Of a DNA stretch of 64,000 bases, positions 50,300 through 59,475 are shown one piece after another. The notes beneath the pieces were generated by a model. It ran no database searches, was not told the origin of the DNA, and was given only the letters and a program-made list of their open reading frames with translations. This DNA is from Enhydrobacter sp. (GTDB lineage: Bacteria; Pseudomonadota; Alphaproteobacteria; Reyranellales; Reyranellaceae), in NCBI GenBank assembly GCA_025808875.1, contig CP075528.1, positions 4,276,473 to 4,340,472 of the forward strand, given 5' to 3'. Each line of letters opens with the position of its first letter. Position 1 is the first letter of the stretch. The position numbers were made by a program, and so were the translations under genes.

Positions 50300-50731
50300 T
50301 CAGCCGGCGGAGATGTAGGCCTTGAGCGCCTCCGCCTCGTGCCGCGTCTCCTCGATACGGGCCTTGACCACGTCGCCGATGGAGACGAGCCCTAGCAGTT
50401 CGCCGTGGCGCACGACGGGAAGGTGCCGGAAACGACCGCGCGTCATGACTTCCATGACCTGCTCGATCGAATCGTCGGGATCGCAGACGCGCACGTCTCG
50501 AGTCATGATCTCGCGCGCCTCGAGTCGCATCGCCTCGGCACCGAAGGCGGCGAGCGCCCGTACCAGGTCGCGCTCGGAGACGATGCCCGCCACGGCATCG
50601 TGCTTGTCCATCACCAGCACCGAACCGATGCGGCGTGTGCTGAGCTGCTGTGCCACCTGGGCGACCGTCGTGGCCGGCGTCACGGTGAACACCAAGCCTC
50701 CCTTCTGGGAAAGGACGTCCGAGACGAACAT
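50300..50731 (-). CDS. CBS-domain pair protein
   Basis: A 143-residue protein made of two CBS domains, which usually bind adenosine nucleotides. Repeated patterns are GSVLVMDKHDAVAGIVSERDLVRAL and RHLPVVRHGELLGLVSIGDVVKA. The start at 50731 is fixed by a strong GAGGAGG ribosome site; the 46-residue extension upstream is rejected. It is 81 bases upstream of the SDR gene. Proteins of this size are often stress or energy sensors; the partner is unknown. Confidence 0.9.
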   Translation of the reverse strand: MFVSDVLSQKGGLVFTVTPATTVAQVAQQLSTRRIGSVLVMDKHDAVAGIVSERDLVRALAAFGAEAMRLEAREIMTRDVRVCDPDDSIEQVMEVMTRGRFRHLPVVRHGELLGLVSIGDVVKARIEETRHEAEALKAYISAG

Positions 50732-50926
50732 GTTTCCTCCTCTGCCCCGCGGGGCCGCGTGGATGGAAAACCTGCAACGCTCCTGCGTCCGGAAAGGCCT
50801 GGGCTGCGCGCTTCGACAACGAACGGAACCCGCCCACGTCCTGTGATCCGGCAACACGCACTTCAGCACCCATCGTCCGGGCCCGCCAGAGCGAATCGCT
50901 CCAGAACGGACCGACCCTGCGGACTC

Positions 50927-51448
50927 CTATCGCCCGCCGGCCAGCAATCTCGCCCGGTCGAAATTGTCCCGCACCATGGGGAACACCCGCTCGGCATAGC
51001 GCCGGAGCGGCCCGCCCTGTCCGCTTTGGGCATAGGCGCCGTACTGGCGCGCGGCCTCGTCGTGGACGGTGAGCTGGGCATGGGCGTAGGCGGCGTCGAA
51101 GTCCGCGCCGTGCAATGCGCCGAGCTGCTGCAGGATCGCCGCCGTGTTGGGCGGCTGCGATGGATCCGGGGCGAAGGACACACCGGCTTCGGCGCGCGCC
51201 TTGCCGAGCTGCTCGGCGGCGTTTCCGTAGTCGCCGATGGTGCGATTGGCGAAGCCCCGGATGTTCGCACTCGATGATCGTGCCAGCGCGAGCCGGCCTG
51301 ACGCGATTTCGAAGTCGTTGACGGTCTGCGCGAAGCCGACGAACCGGGAATCGGACAGCGCGTCGGTTGCGTGCCCGCCGCCGGCCCGCATGACGACAAT
51401 CGCCCCGCCCGCTGCCGCCAGAAGACGGCGGCGCGCCATGAACCGCAT
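50927..51448 (-). CDS. DUF4142-like exported helical protein
   Basis: A 173-residue protein with an N-terminal signal (RRRLLAAAGGAIVV, cleavage near HATD) and a helical mature part with FVGFAQTVNDFEIASGRLAL, IRGFANRTIGDYGNAAEQL and HDEAARQYGAYAQ, the two-bundle pattern of DUF4142 proteins (ferritin-like, periplasmic). A GGAGG ribosome site precedes ATG 51448. It is divergent from the DUF442-like gene. Biochemical function of the family is unknown. Confidence 0.8.
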   Translation of the reverse strand: MRFMARRRLLAAAGGAIVVMRAGGGHATDALSDSRFVGFAQTVNDFEIASGRLALARSSSANIRGFANRTIGDYGNAAEQLGKARAEAGVSFAPDPSQPPNTAAILQQLGALHGADFDAAYAHAQLTVHDEAARQYGAYAQSGQGGPLRRYAERVFPMVRDNFDRARLLAGGR

Positions 51449-51536
51449 AGAAACCTCCACTTCGTTGGTCCTGCGCTCAACGCGACCTTGCCGGCGCGGT
51501 TCCGCCCGCCCTCCGAAGCTGATACGACACCCCGCC

Positions 51537-52010
51537 ATGACCTTGTCTCTCGAGCCGCTCGATGGCCGCGTCGCCGCTTCCGGCCAACTCGGCCCGGACG
51601 ACATGAAGAACCTGGCCGCGGCGGGGTATCGGACGGTGGTCAACAACCGACCGGACCGCGAGGCCATGTTCGGACAGCCACGGACAACTGCCTTGCGACG
51701 CGCCGCCGAACTGGCCGGCCTGACATTCGTCGACCTGCCCTTTTCGGGTACCGATGCCACACCCGACCAAGTCCAGACTCTCGCCGACCTGATGTCGCGA
51801 GGCGACGGCACGATCGTCGTCTTTTGCAAGAGCGGCATGCGTTCGGCGTTTTTGTGGGGCGTGGCGGCGATCGCGAGCGGAAAGACCTTGGAAGAAGTGT
51901 TGAACGCGACCCGCGGAGCCGGGCACAATCTCGCGTCGATACAGCAAGCCATGCTCGCTCTGGCCGCGCGCGCTCGCAGCCGGGTCATTTCTGGGGAGAA
52001 CAACGTATGA
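51537..52010 (+). CDS. DUF442/Blh-like phosphatase or sulfurtransferase domain protein
   Basis: A 157-residue single-domain protein with the TIGR01244/DUF442 pattern: VAASGQLGPDDMKNLAAAGY, VVNNRPD and the active-site loop VVFCKSGMRSA (Cys-x4-Arg, dual-specificity phosphatase/rhodanese-like). The family includes the N-terminal domain of beta-lactamase-like hydrolase Blh of sulfide metabolism. ATG 51537 is used as it lies right before the TLSLEPLDG start; upstream frame is an antisense shadow. It is translationally coupled to the UspA gene (ATGA). Confidence 0.83.
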   Translation: MTLSLEPLDGRVAASGQLGPDDMKNLAAAGYRTVVNNRPDREAMFGQPRTTALRRAAELAGLTFVDLPFSGTDATPDQVQTLADLMSRGDGTIVVFCKSGMRSAFLWGVAAIASGKTLEEVLNATRGAGHNLASIQQAMLALAARARSRVISGENNV

Positions 52011-52837
52011 TCAAGTCCGTGCTGGCCGTCTCCGAGGGCGGTCCCGATGCCGCCATGTCGTTCCGGCTCGCGGCCCGCGTGGCCGGGGCATTTGCCGGCA
52101 CCGTCGATGCCCTGCACCTGCCGGTCGGTCCGGCCGGCGGCATGGTGGGCGGCCTGGCGATGAGCGGCGAGGCCATGCCCTTGGTCATGAATCTCGACGA
52201 CGAGCGACTGGAGGCCCGCGCCAAGGAGTCGGAGCGCGCCTACAAGGAGCTCCTGGGCGGCGTCGCCGGAGCGACGTTCACCGCGGCCAAGACCGCGACG
52301 CTCGATGCCATGGTCGCCATGGGCCGGTGCTCCGACCTCGTCGTTCTGGGCCGGCCCGGCGCCGACCCCGAAAACGTGGCGCCCGCCACGGTCGAGGCGG
52401 CCCTCTACGAATGCGCCCGTGCGGTGATGATCGCCCCGCCGGATGCCGGCAGCGGACCGTTCGGCTCGGTGATCGTCGCCTGGAACGGCAGCTTCCAGGC
52501 GGCGCGGGCCCTCGAGTACGCCCTGCCCTTCCTGCTGAAGGCGTCGAGCGTCACGATCCTCGTCGTCGGCTCCAAGCCGGACGAGGTCGGCGCTCCCTAC
52601 CTGGCGCGCAATCTCGGCCGCCACGGCATCAAGGCGGCGGTCGATGCGATCGATCCCGGCGCCGTTTCGGGCCGGGCGCGTGGCCGGGCGTTGCTGGGCT
52701 ATACCCACGGCAAGAACGCCGACCTCCTGGTGATGGGCGCCTACGGCCGCGGCCAGGTGTTGAGCTTCCTCGGCCTGGGCGGTGCCACGGGCAAGGTCAT
52801 CTCCTCCTGCCGGGCCCCCCTGCTGATGGCCCACTAA
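52007..52837 (+). CDS. Tandem UspA universal stress protein
   Basis: A 276-residue protein with two UspA folds. The first half begins IKSVLAVSEGGPDAAMSFRLA; the second begins SVIVAWNGSFQAARALEYALPFL and ends with NADLLVMGAYGRGQVLSF followed by GGATGKVISSCRAPLLMAH, the GxxG...S ATP-binding loop. Only the second domain has a complete ATP loop. It overlaps the DUF442-like gene by four bases. Stress-related signalling or ATP-sensing is the usual family role. Confidence 0.9.
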   Translation: MIKSVLAVSEGGPDAAMSFRLAARVAGAFAGTVDALHLPVGPAGGMVGGLAMSGEAMPLVMNLDDERLEARAKESERAYKELLGGVAGATFTAAKTATLDAMVAMGRCSDLVVLGRPGADPENVAPATVEAALYECARAVMIAPPDAGSGPFGSVIVAWNGSFQAARALEYALPFLLKASSVTILVVGSKPDEVGAPYLARNLGRHGIKAAVDAIDPGAVSGRARGRALLGYTHGKNADLLVMGAYGRGQVLSFLGLGGATGKVISSCRAPLLMAH

Positions 52838-52938
52838 GTTCCGGGGCAGTGCAACGGGTCGCGCCGGGTCTTGACGCCGGCCGGCCCCCACCTATCTCCG
52901 ACGGCGCCGTTCCATGTTGCTCGAAGAGGACGTGGTCG

Positions 52939-53103
52939 ATGAACGACTCGGAGATTGGTTTGCCGCCGCGCAAGGAGGCGGCTCCCATCAGGCCCGATCC
53001 GCCTCTCGGTGGCGGCGAGCGGGCCGATGGCGACGAATTTGTGCCCAATGTTGTCGTGCCGCCGGTCCCGGTTTCGTGGCCGCGGGTCCTTCCAGGCCTG
53101 TAG
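52939..53103 (+). CDS. Possible 54-residue proline-rich peptide
   Basis: A short frame starting MNDSEIGLPPRK, proline-rich and without signal or membrane segment. A weak AGAGGA stretch lies about ten bases upstream. It fills part of the 269-base gap between the UspA gene and the convergent Kazal-protein gene. No homologous family is recognised; it could be spurious. Confidence 0.3.
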   Translation: MNDSEIGLPPRKEAAPIRPDPPLGGGERADGDEFVPNVVVPPVPVSWPRVLPGL

Positions 53104-53106
53104 ACC

Positions 53107-54510
53107 CTAGGGACAGGCACCGGCGGCCTGGCTGACCACGTCCGGATCGGCGCAGGCGCCGCAGGCATTGCCATAGGTCCTGCGACTGCCGTCACGCCGC
53201 GTGCCGCACGCCGGGCGATAATCTCGCGTGCACATCTGCGGACGCGGGTCGGCACACGGACCGCCGGCCACCGGAAGCGACTCTTGCGCCAATTCGGCAT
53301 TGCTCATCTGCAGCTTGAAAGGGCGGACCTGATAGTCGCTGATGGTGCCGACCACCGAGATCGACGTACCGGCGACCGGCTGCGGCGAGAGCGGGCGGGC
53401 GAGCTTGACGTCGAGATCGGCGCGGTCGCGAATCTGATTTTCTTCGGTGATCGCGGCCTGGATGCGATCCAACGTGGCGGAGATCACCTTGACCGGGATC
53501 TTGAGCCGCGACGCGCCGCCCTTCTGCCGCTCGCCGATGATGCGCCACAGCTTCTCCGCGGCGATTCGGTTGTCCGGCGAATCGTCGCGCCGGGCGAGCA
53601 CGAACACCCAGTCCGAGTAGGAAAGCTTGTGCGGCTCGCCTTCCATGACGAGCTGGACGGCTTGCTCGGCCGGCGAGAGCGCGCGTTTGATGCTGCGGGC
53701 AAAGCCCTCCGGCGGCCGCGGTTCGCCGGCGGCCACCCGAGTCAGCAGATCGCTCCATCCCTCCTCGCTGCCGTGATAGCTGCGATAGCGGGCCAGTACA
53801 TAACTGGCGATGCTCTCGGCCGACACGCTCCTGCGCTCGGCGATGGCGAGGGCGCGCGCGCCGTACCAGAACCCGAGCGCATCGACGGGCGAGTCCTCGA
53901 GCAGCGCCACCGCGAGTTGATAGACATCCTGCAGATTGTCCGGATCGATGGTCACGGCCTCCAAGTAGTAGCGCTTGGCCCGCGCATAATCCTTGGCCTG
54001 CAGCGCCGCGAAGCCCAACGTGCCGTCGAACACCGCGATGAACTGCAGCTTCAGTCGGACGAAATCCGTGTCGGTCATCGCCGATGGCTTCGACAGCTTG
54101 GCGAGCGCGGCCAGCCCGCGCTCGGCGGCGACCGCGGCCGGCTCGAGTGCCGCGGCATCGCCGGCGGCCGCGCGCGTGCGGCCGACATAGGCACGGTTGG
54201 CCAGGGCACGCACGTTGTCGGGGTCGATCCGCAGCAGCCGTCCGGCCAGGGCATCGGCCTTGGCGGGATTGGCGGCGGCCTGCCAGGCCGCCATCGCCTG
54301 CTCGTGCGCATCGATGCGCAGGACACTGTGCGGATACCAGGCGATGAACACCTCCATCGCCTGCGCACGCTTCGCCGGGTCCTTGGTGCTCAGGGCCGTC
54401 TTGAACGCCGCGAGCTCGGCCGGATTCTGGACAGCCGCATCCTGCCCGAACGCGCTTGACGCGATCAGCATCGACGCCAGAACCGAGAAGAGCCAGCGCA
54501 ACGTCGCCAT
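53107..54510 (-). CDS. Secreted TPR-repeat protein with C-terminal Kazal-type inhibitor domain
   Basis: A 467-residue exported protein. Signal peptide residues 1-about 23 (VLASMLIASSAFGQ). A TPR-like helical region follows, clear in DYARAKRYYLEAVTIDPDN and in WYPHSVLRIDAHEQAMAAW. The last about 55 residues form a Kazal-like serine-protease-inhibitor domain: Cys-x6-Cys, YRPACG, RRTYGNACGAC and a final Cys, matching C...YxPVCG...TYxNxCxAC. Between them is a segment with DLDVKLARPLSP. The start at 54510 follows GGGAG; a 129-residue extension is rejected. An interaction with or inhibition of proteases outside the cell membrane is inferred. Divergent from the efflux genes at 54626. Confidence 0.8.
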   Translation of the reverse strand: MATLRWLFSVLASMLIASSAFGQDAAVQNPAELAAFKTALSTKDPAKRAQAMEVFIAWYPHSVLRIDAHEQAMAAWQAAANPAKADALAGRLLRIDPDNVRALANRAYVGRTRAAAGDAAALEPAAVAAERGLAALAKLSKPSAMTDTDFVRLKLQFIAVFDGTLGFAALQAKDYARAKRYYLEAVTIDPDNLQDVYQLAVALLEDSPVDALGFWYGARALAIAERRSVSAESIASYVLARYRSYHGSEEGWSDLLTRVAAGEPRPPEGFARSIKRALSPAEQAVQLVMEGEPHKLSYSDWVFVLARRDDSPDNRIAAEKLWRIIGERQKGGASRLKIPVKVISATLDRIQAAITEENQIRDRADLDVKLARPLSPQPVAGTSISVVGTISDYQVRPFKLQMSNAELAQESLPVAGGPCADPRPQMCTRDYRPACGTRRDGSRRTYGNACGACADPDVVSQAAGACP

Positions 54511-54625
54511 CGCCTTCTCCCATATCCGATGCCGATCGTCGTCGGAACCGGCTCGGGGGATGGACATATCGTGACCGTTTAGTGGAAATAAGGCACTGTT
54601 CGGGGATCGACAAGCGGGGGATGTG

Positions 54626-55753
54626 ATGCGGACATTTGGGAAGAGGGCACTGGTGTTGCTCATGGCCGCGGCGGCCGGAGCGACCGCCTCATCCGATGTC
54701 GACGCCCAGCCGGCCGCGCAGCCGCCGGCCGTCCTCGTGCAACCGGCCACCCTCCAGCCGCTCTCGGTGCAATCCGAGTTCATCGGTCGGGCCGCCGCCG
54801 CCGACAAGGTGGAATTGCGGGCGCGCGTGAAGGGCTTTCTCGGTCCGCGCAAGTTCACCGACGGCGATGCGGTCAAGGAAGGGCAGATCCTGTTCACGAT
54901 CGAGCGCGAGCCCTATCAGGCCGCCGTCGATCAGAAGATCGCCCAGCGCGACGCCGCGAAGGCCGCGCTGGACAACGCGGAAATCCAGCTCAAGCGCGCC
55001 GCCGACCTGCTGCGCAGCAACACCGGCACACAGGCGACCTACGACCAGCGCCTGAGCGAGCAGCTGCAGGCCAAGGCGGCGCTCGAGGACGCCGCGGCCC
55101 AGTTGCGCGATGCGCAGATACAGCTCTCCTACACCGAGATCCGCTCGCCGATCACCGGCCGCATCGGACGCGCCACCGTCTCGCCCGGCAACATCGTCGG
55201 CCCCGACTCGGGTGTCCTCGCCGTCGTCGTCAGCGAGAAGCCGATGAGGGTGCTGTTCCCGGTAACCCAGCGCGAGCTGATGGAGGCCCGCAAGGACGGC
55301 AGCACCGACGCCAATGCGCCGCTGATCGTGCAGCTCAGGCTGGCCGACGGCAGCCTCTACAAGGAGAAGGGCAAGCTCGACTTCCTCGACGTCACCGTCG
55401 ACCCCAAGACGGACGGCCAGCTGGCGCGCGCGGTATTCGACAATGCCGACGGCATGCTCACCGACGGCCAGACGCTCCGCGTCGTGCTCGAACAAGCCAA
55501 ACCTCCCGTGGTCATTGCCGTGAATCAGTCCGCCGTCGCCCTCGACCAGACCGGCCCGTACCTGTTCGTCGTCAACGACAAGAACGTCGCCGAGCTGCGC
55601 CGGGTCAAGGTCGGCACCAGCCGCGACGGGCTGCTGGCCATCCAGGACGGCCTGAAGGAGGGCGAAAGGGTGATCGTCCAGGGCCAGCAGCGGGTCCGTG
55701 CCGGCATGACCGTGACGCCCCAGATGGCGGCACCTCCGCTGCAGAAGCAGTAG
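54626..55753 (+). CDS. RND efflux membrane-fusion protein (AcrA/MexA-like)
   Basis: A 375-residue periplasmic adaptor with an N-terminal signal (residues 1-28). The layout is lipoyl/beta-barrel N-half (VELRARVKGFL, QILFTIEREPYQAAV), an alpha-hairpin (IAQRDAAKAALDNAEIQLKRA and AALEDAAAQLRDAQIQL), then the second lipoyl half (SYTEIRSPITGRIGRATVSPG) and barrel. It lacks a lipobox Cys. It is 4 bases before the RND pump gene. ATG 54626 is used; the preceding GTG is adjacent in frame. No outer-membrane partner is encoded in the window, so it may use a shared TolC. Confidence 0.92.
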   Translation: MRTFGKRALVLLMAAAAGATASSDVDAQPAAQPPAVLVQPATLQPLSVQSEFIGRAAAADKVELRARVKGFLGPRKFTDGDAVKEGQILFTIEREPYQAAVDQKIAQRDAAKAALDNAEIQLKRAADLLRSNTGTQATYDQRLSEQLQAKAALEDAAAQLRDAQIQLSYTEIRSPITGRIGRATVSPGNIVGPDSGVLAVVVSEKPMRVLFPVTQRELMEARKDGSTDANAPLIVQLRLADGSLYKEKGKLDFLDVTVDPKTDGQLARAVFDNADGMLTDGQTLRVVLEQAKPPVVIAVNQSAVALDQTGPYLFVVNDKNVAELRRVKVGTSRDGLLAIQDGLKEGERVIVQGQQRVRAGMTVTPQMAAPPLQKQ

Positions 55754-55757
55754 TCCG

Positions 55758-58700
55758 ATGACCATCTCGTCGGTCTTCATCCGCCGCCCGCGGCTGGCCT
55801 TCGTCATCTCGGCGGTGATCACGATCGCCGGCCTGATCGCCCTGACCGCGCTGCCGGTGGCGCAATTCCCCGACATCGTGCCGCCGCAGGTGCGCGTCAC
55901 CGCCACCTACCCCGGCGCCTCGGCCAAGGCGGTCGAGGAGAGCGTCGCGCAGGTCATCGAGGCCCAGGTCAACGGCGTCGAGCGCATGATCTACATGAAG
56001 TCGACGTCGGGCAGCGACGGCAGCTACCAGCTGACCGTCTCCTTCGAAGTCGGCTCCAACCCAGACCTCAACACCGTCAACGTCAACAACCGCGTCGCCC
56101 AGGCCCTGGCGCTGCTGCCGCAGGAGGTCCAGCGCATCGGCGTCACCACGGCCAAGCAATCCTCGGCGATGCTCCAGGTGATCGCCGTCTATTCGCCCAA
56201 GGGCACGCGCGACGCGCTGTTCCTGTCGAACTTCGCCACCATCACCCTGCTCGATTCGCTGCGCCGCGTGCCGGGCGTCGGAGCCGCCAGCCTGTTCGGC
56301 CCGCTCGACTACTCGATGCGCGTGTGGCTGCGGCTCGACCGCATGTCGAGCCTCGACATCACCACCAAGGACGTGGTGTCGGCCGTCCAGTCGCAGAACG
56401 TCCAGGCGGCGGTCGGCCTGGTCGGCGCCGCTCCGCTCACCAGCGACGTCGAGTTCCAGCTCAACATCACGACCCAGGGCCGCATGACGAGCCCCGAGGA
56501 GTTCGAGAACATCGTGGTGCGCGCCACGCCCGACGGCGCCCTGGTGCGCATCAAGGACATCGCGCGCGTTGAGCTGGCGTCGAAGACCAGCGATTCCCAG
56601 GCGCGCTACAACGGCCAGCCGGCGGCCGGCATCGGCATCTATCAGCTTCCCGGCGCCAATGCACTGGCGACCGCCAATGCCGTCGACCTCAAGCTCAAGG
56701 AACTCCAGGCGCAGGGCCTGTTCGCCGAGGACGTCGCCTATGACGTCATGTACGACACGACGCAGTTCGTCGAGGCGACCATCGAGAGCGTGATCCACAC
56801 GCTGATCGAGGCGTTCGTTCTGGTCGCCATCGTGGTCTTCGTCTTCCTCGGCAACTTCCGGGCGACGCTGATCCCGATCATCGCCGTGCCGGTGGCGCTG
56901 ATCGGCACCTTCGCGGTCATGCTGGCGCTCGGCTTCTCGGCCAACACCATCTCGCTACTGGCGCTGGTGCTCGCCATCGGCATCGTGGTGGACGACGCCA
57001 TCGTGGTCGTGGAGGCAGTCGAGCACACGCTCGAGAGCGAACCCGACCTCACTCCGGCGCAGGCGACGGAGAAGGCGATGGGCCAGGTCACCGGCCCCAT
57101 CATCGCCATCACGCTGGTGCTGCTTTCGGTGTTCGTGCCGACCGCGTTCATTCCCGGCATCACCGGCCAGCTCTACAAGCAGTTCGCGGTCGCGGTGTCG
57201 GTCTCGATGGTGATCTCGGCGATCAACGCCCTGACGCTCTCGCCCGCGCTGTGCTCGCTGATCCTGCGCCATCGCAGGAAGCCCAGGGGCCTGATGGCGT
57301 GGCTGCAGAACGGCATCGATAACACGCGCAACGGCTACGTTCGGATCGTGACGCCGCTCGCCCGGCGCGGCTTCGTCGCACTGCTGCTGGTCGGCGTCTT
57401 CATCGCCGGCGCGGGCGGGCTCAACGCGATCGTGCCGTCGGGCTTCCTGCCGGACGAGGACCAGGGCGCGTTCATGGCCGAGATGCAGCTGCCCGACGCG
57501 GCCTCGACCAACCGCACCCAGGCGGCCCTGCAGCAGGCCGAGGGCGTGTTCATCGGCAAGCCGTGGCTGAAGAGCCTGTTCACTGTCTCGGGCTACAGCC
57601 TGCTAGACGGCCTCAACCAGCCTAACCGCGCGCTGATCGTCGCCACCCTGAAGCCGTTCTCCGAGCGCAAGGACAAGTCGCTGTCGGTGTTCGCGGCGCT
57701 CGACGAGGTCAATGCCGCCTTCGGCCAGATCGCGGCGGCCAACGTCTTCGCCTTCAACCTGCCGCCCATCATGGGCCTCGGCAATGCCTCGGGCTTCGAG
57801 TTCCAGGTCAACAGCCTCACCGGCGCCGATCCCGCCGAGCTCGCGGCGGTGGCGCGCGGGCTGATGGTGGCGGCGCAGGAGGTTCCGCAACTCGCCGGCG
57901 TGTTCACGACCTACGGAGCGGGCACGCCGCAGATCTACCTGAAGCTCGATCGCGAGCGAGCGCAGGCGCTGGGCATCAACGTCAGCGATCTGTTCTCCGC
58001 CCTGCAGACGGCGATGGGCGGCACCTACGTCAACGACTTCAACCTGTTCGGCCGCACCTGGCAGGTGAAGGTCCAGGCCGAAGCAGACGAACGACGCAGG
58101 GTCGACGACATTTTCCGAGTGCGGCTGCGCACGGCCGAAGGCGATCTCGTGCCGCTGCAGGCCGTCGCCGATGTCGAGCTGATCACGGCGCCCTCGACCG
58201 TGATCCGCTACAACAACGTGCGCTCGGTGACGCTGAACGGCGGACCGGCGCCGGGCTACTCCTCGGGCGAGGCGATCCAGGCGATGGAGGAGCTCGCCAG
58301 GCGCACCCTGCCCGCCGGCTATTCCTACGAATGGACGGGCACGGCCCTGCAGGAAAAGGCGGCGTCCGGCCAGACTGGATTCATCCTCGGCCTCGCCCTG
58401 CTTTTCGCCTATCTGTTCCTCGTCGGCCTCTACGAGAGCACGGCGATTCCCTTTGCCGCCCTGCTCTCGGTCTCGGTCGGGCTGTTCGGCGCCGTGCTCG
58501 CGCTGCTGTTGAGCGGACTCGCCAACAACCTCTACGCCCAGATCGGCATCGTCGTGCTGATCGCGCTCGCCGCCAAGAACGCCATCCTCATCATCGAGTT
58601 CGCCATGGAGGAGCGCGCGCACGGCCGCGACATCGTCGGAGCGGCGACGACGGCGGCGGGACTGCGCTTTCGCGCCGTGATGATGACGTCGTTCGCCTTC

Positions 58701-58919
58701 ATCTTCGGCCTGATACCGCTCGTCATCGCTGCCGGAGCCGGCGCGGCCACGCAGCGCGCCGTCGGCACTGCGGTGTTCGGCGGCATGATCGCCGCGTCGT
58801 TCCTCGGGATCTTCGTGATCCCCGGCCTCTACGTCGCCTTCCAGACGCTGCGGGAGAAGATCAAGGGAACGGTCAGTCCCCGTTCGGCGTCTTCTGCCGC
58901 GGATGGACATGGTCCTTGA
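55758..58919 (+). CDS. RND multidrug efflux transporter, HAE-1 family
   Basis: A 1053-residue inner-membrane proton antiporter of AcrB/MexB size. The start MTISSVFIRRPRLAFVISAV, periplasmic porter regions, TM4 with the proton-relay pair GIVVDDAIVVVEAVE, and a second set of helices ending ALAAKNAILIIEFAMEERAHG are all present. FPDIVPPQVRVTATYPGASA is the standard N-terminal porter motif. Together with the adaptor gene it forms an efflux pair of unknown specificity. Its last 47 bases overlap the convergent PNPOx-fold gene. Confidence 0.95.
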   Translation: MTISSVFIRRPRLAFVISAVITIAGLIALTALPVAQFPDIVPPQVRVTATYPGASAKAVEESVAQVIEAQVNGVERMIYMKSTSGSDGSYQLTVSFEVGSNPDLNTVNVNNRVAQALALLPQEVQRIGVTTAKQSSAMLQVIAVYSPKGTRDALFLSNFATITLLDSLRRVPGVGAASLFGPLDYSMRVWLRLDRMSSLDITTKDVVSAVQSQNVQAAVGLVGAAPLTSDVEFQLNITTQGRMTSPEEFENIVVRATPDGALVRIKDIARVELASKTSDSQARYNGQPAAGIGIYQLPGANALATANAVDLKLKELQAQGLFAEDVAYDVMYDTTQFVEATIESVIHTLIEAFVLVAIVVFVFLGNFRATLIPIIAVPVALIGTFAVMLALGFSANTISLLALVLAIGIVVDDAIVVVEAVEHTLESEPDLTPAQATEKAMGQVTGPIIAITLVLLSVFVPTAFIPGITGQLYKQFAVAVSVSMVISAINALTLSPALCSLILRHRRKPRGLMAWLQNGIDNTRNGYVRIVTPLARRGFVALLLVGVFIAGAGGLNAIVPSGFLPDEDQGAFMAEMQLPDAASTNRTQAALQQAEGVFIGKPWLKSLFTVSGYSLLDGLNQPNRALIVATLKPFSERKDKSLSVFAALDEVNAAFGQIAAANVFAFNLPPIMGLGNASGFEFQVNSLTGADPAELAAVARGLMVAAQEVPQLAGVFTTYGAGTPQIYLKLDRERAQALGINVSDLFSALQTAMGGTYVNDFNLFGRTWQVKVQAEADERRRVDDIFRVRLRTAEGDLVPLQAVADVELITAPSTVIRYNNVRSVTLNGGPAPGYSSGEAIQAMEELARRTLPAGYSYEWTGTALQEKAASGQTGFILGLALLFAYLFLVGLYESTAIPFAALLSVSVGLFGAVLALLLSGLANNLYAQIGIVVLIALAAKNAILIIEFAMEERAHGRDIVGAATTAAGLRFRAVMMTSFAFIFGLIPLVIAAGAGAATQRAVGTAVFGGMIAASFLGIFVIPGLYVAFQTLREKIKGTVSPRSASSAADGHGP

Positions 58920-59475
58920 AGTCGTCGAAGCCCTTCCAGGCCGGCTCCGGCGGCTGGTAGCCGGGCCGCGGCGCGTAGATCGACGGCTGGCCGGCGCCGG
59001 GCGTCACGATGTAGCGCGGACAGTTGGGAAATATCGCGCGTGCCTTGACCCGAACCAGCAATTGCGCGCCGGCGAAGCGCTGCATCAGCGGATCCTCGCT
59101 GCTGACACTCGCCGTGCCGTTGACCCTCAGCCGCCTCGGCTTCTCGCCCATGTCGATGAACAGCAGGCCGACCGCCGGGTTGGCCAGGACGTTGCCGAGG
59201 CTCTTGAACATGCCGTTGCCGTCATAGTCCGGGAACGCCAGCTCGTCGGCGCCGACGACCCGAACGAAGCCCGGCATGCCGCCCTTGAAGGAGCAGTCGG
59301 GCCGACCGTCGGCATCGGCGGTCGCCAGGAAGAAGAACATCGACCCTTCGATGAAGGCGCGATCGGAGTCGGTGAAGGCGTGCCGCGTCAGCTTCTCCTC
59401 GAGACGGTCGGCGATGCGCCGGCTCTCGAAGCGGTCCTGCAGGCGCCGATTGCCGTCGTGGAACATCACGCTCAT
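58873..59475 (-). CDS. Pyridoxamine 5'-phosphate oxidase-fold protein
   Basis: A 200-residue flavin-binding split-barrel protein. Conserved parts are FFFLATADADGRPDCSFKGG and FPDYDGNGMFKSLGNVLANPAVGLLF with RLRVNGTA, typical of PNPOx-like enzymes. The start at 59475 follows an AAAGGAG site; the longer frame is rejected. It overlaps the preceding VOC gene by four bases (ATGA) and may reduce or oxidise a small substrate using FMN or F420. Confidence 0.86.
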   Translation of the reverse strand: MSVMFHDGNRRLQDRFESRRIADRLEEKLTRHAFTDSDRAFIEGSMFFFLATADADGRPDCSFKGGMPGFVRVVGADELAFPDYDGNGMFKSLGNVLANPAVGLLFIDMGEKPRRLRVNGTASVSSEDPLMQRFAGAQLLVRVKARAIFPNCPRYIVTPGAGQPSIYAPRPGYQPPEPAWKGFDDFKDHVHPRQKTPNGD

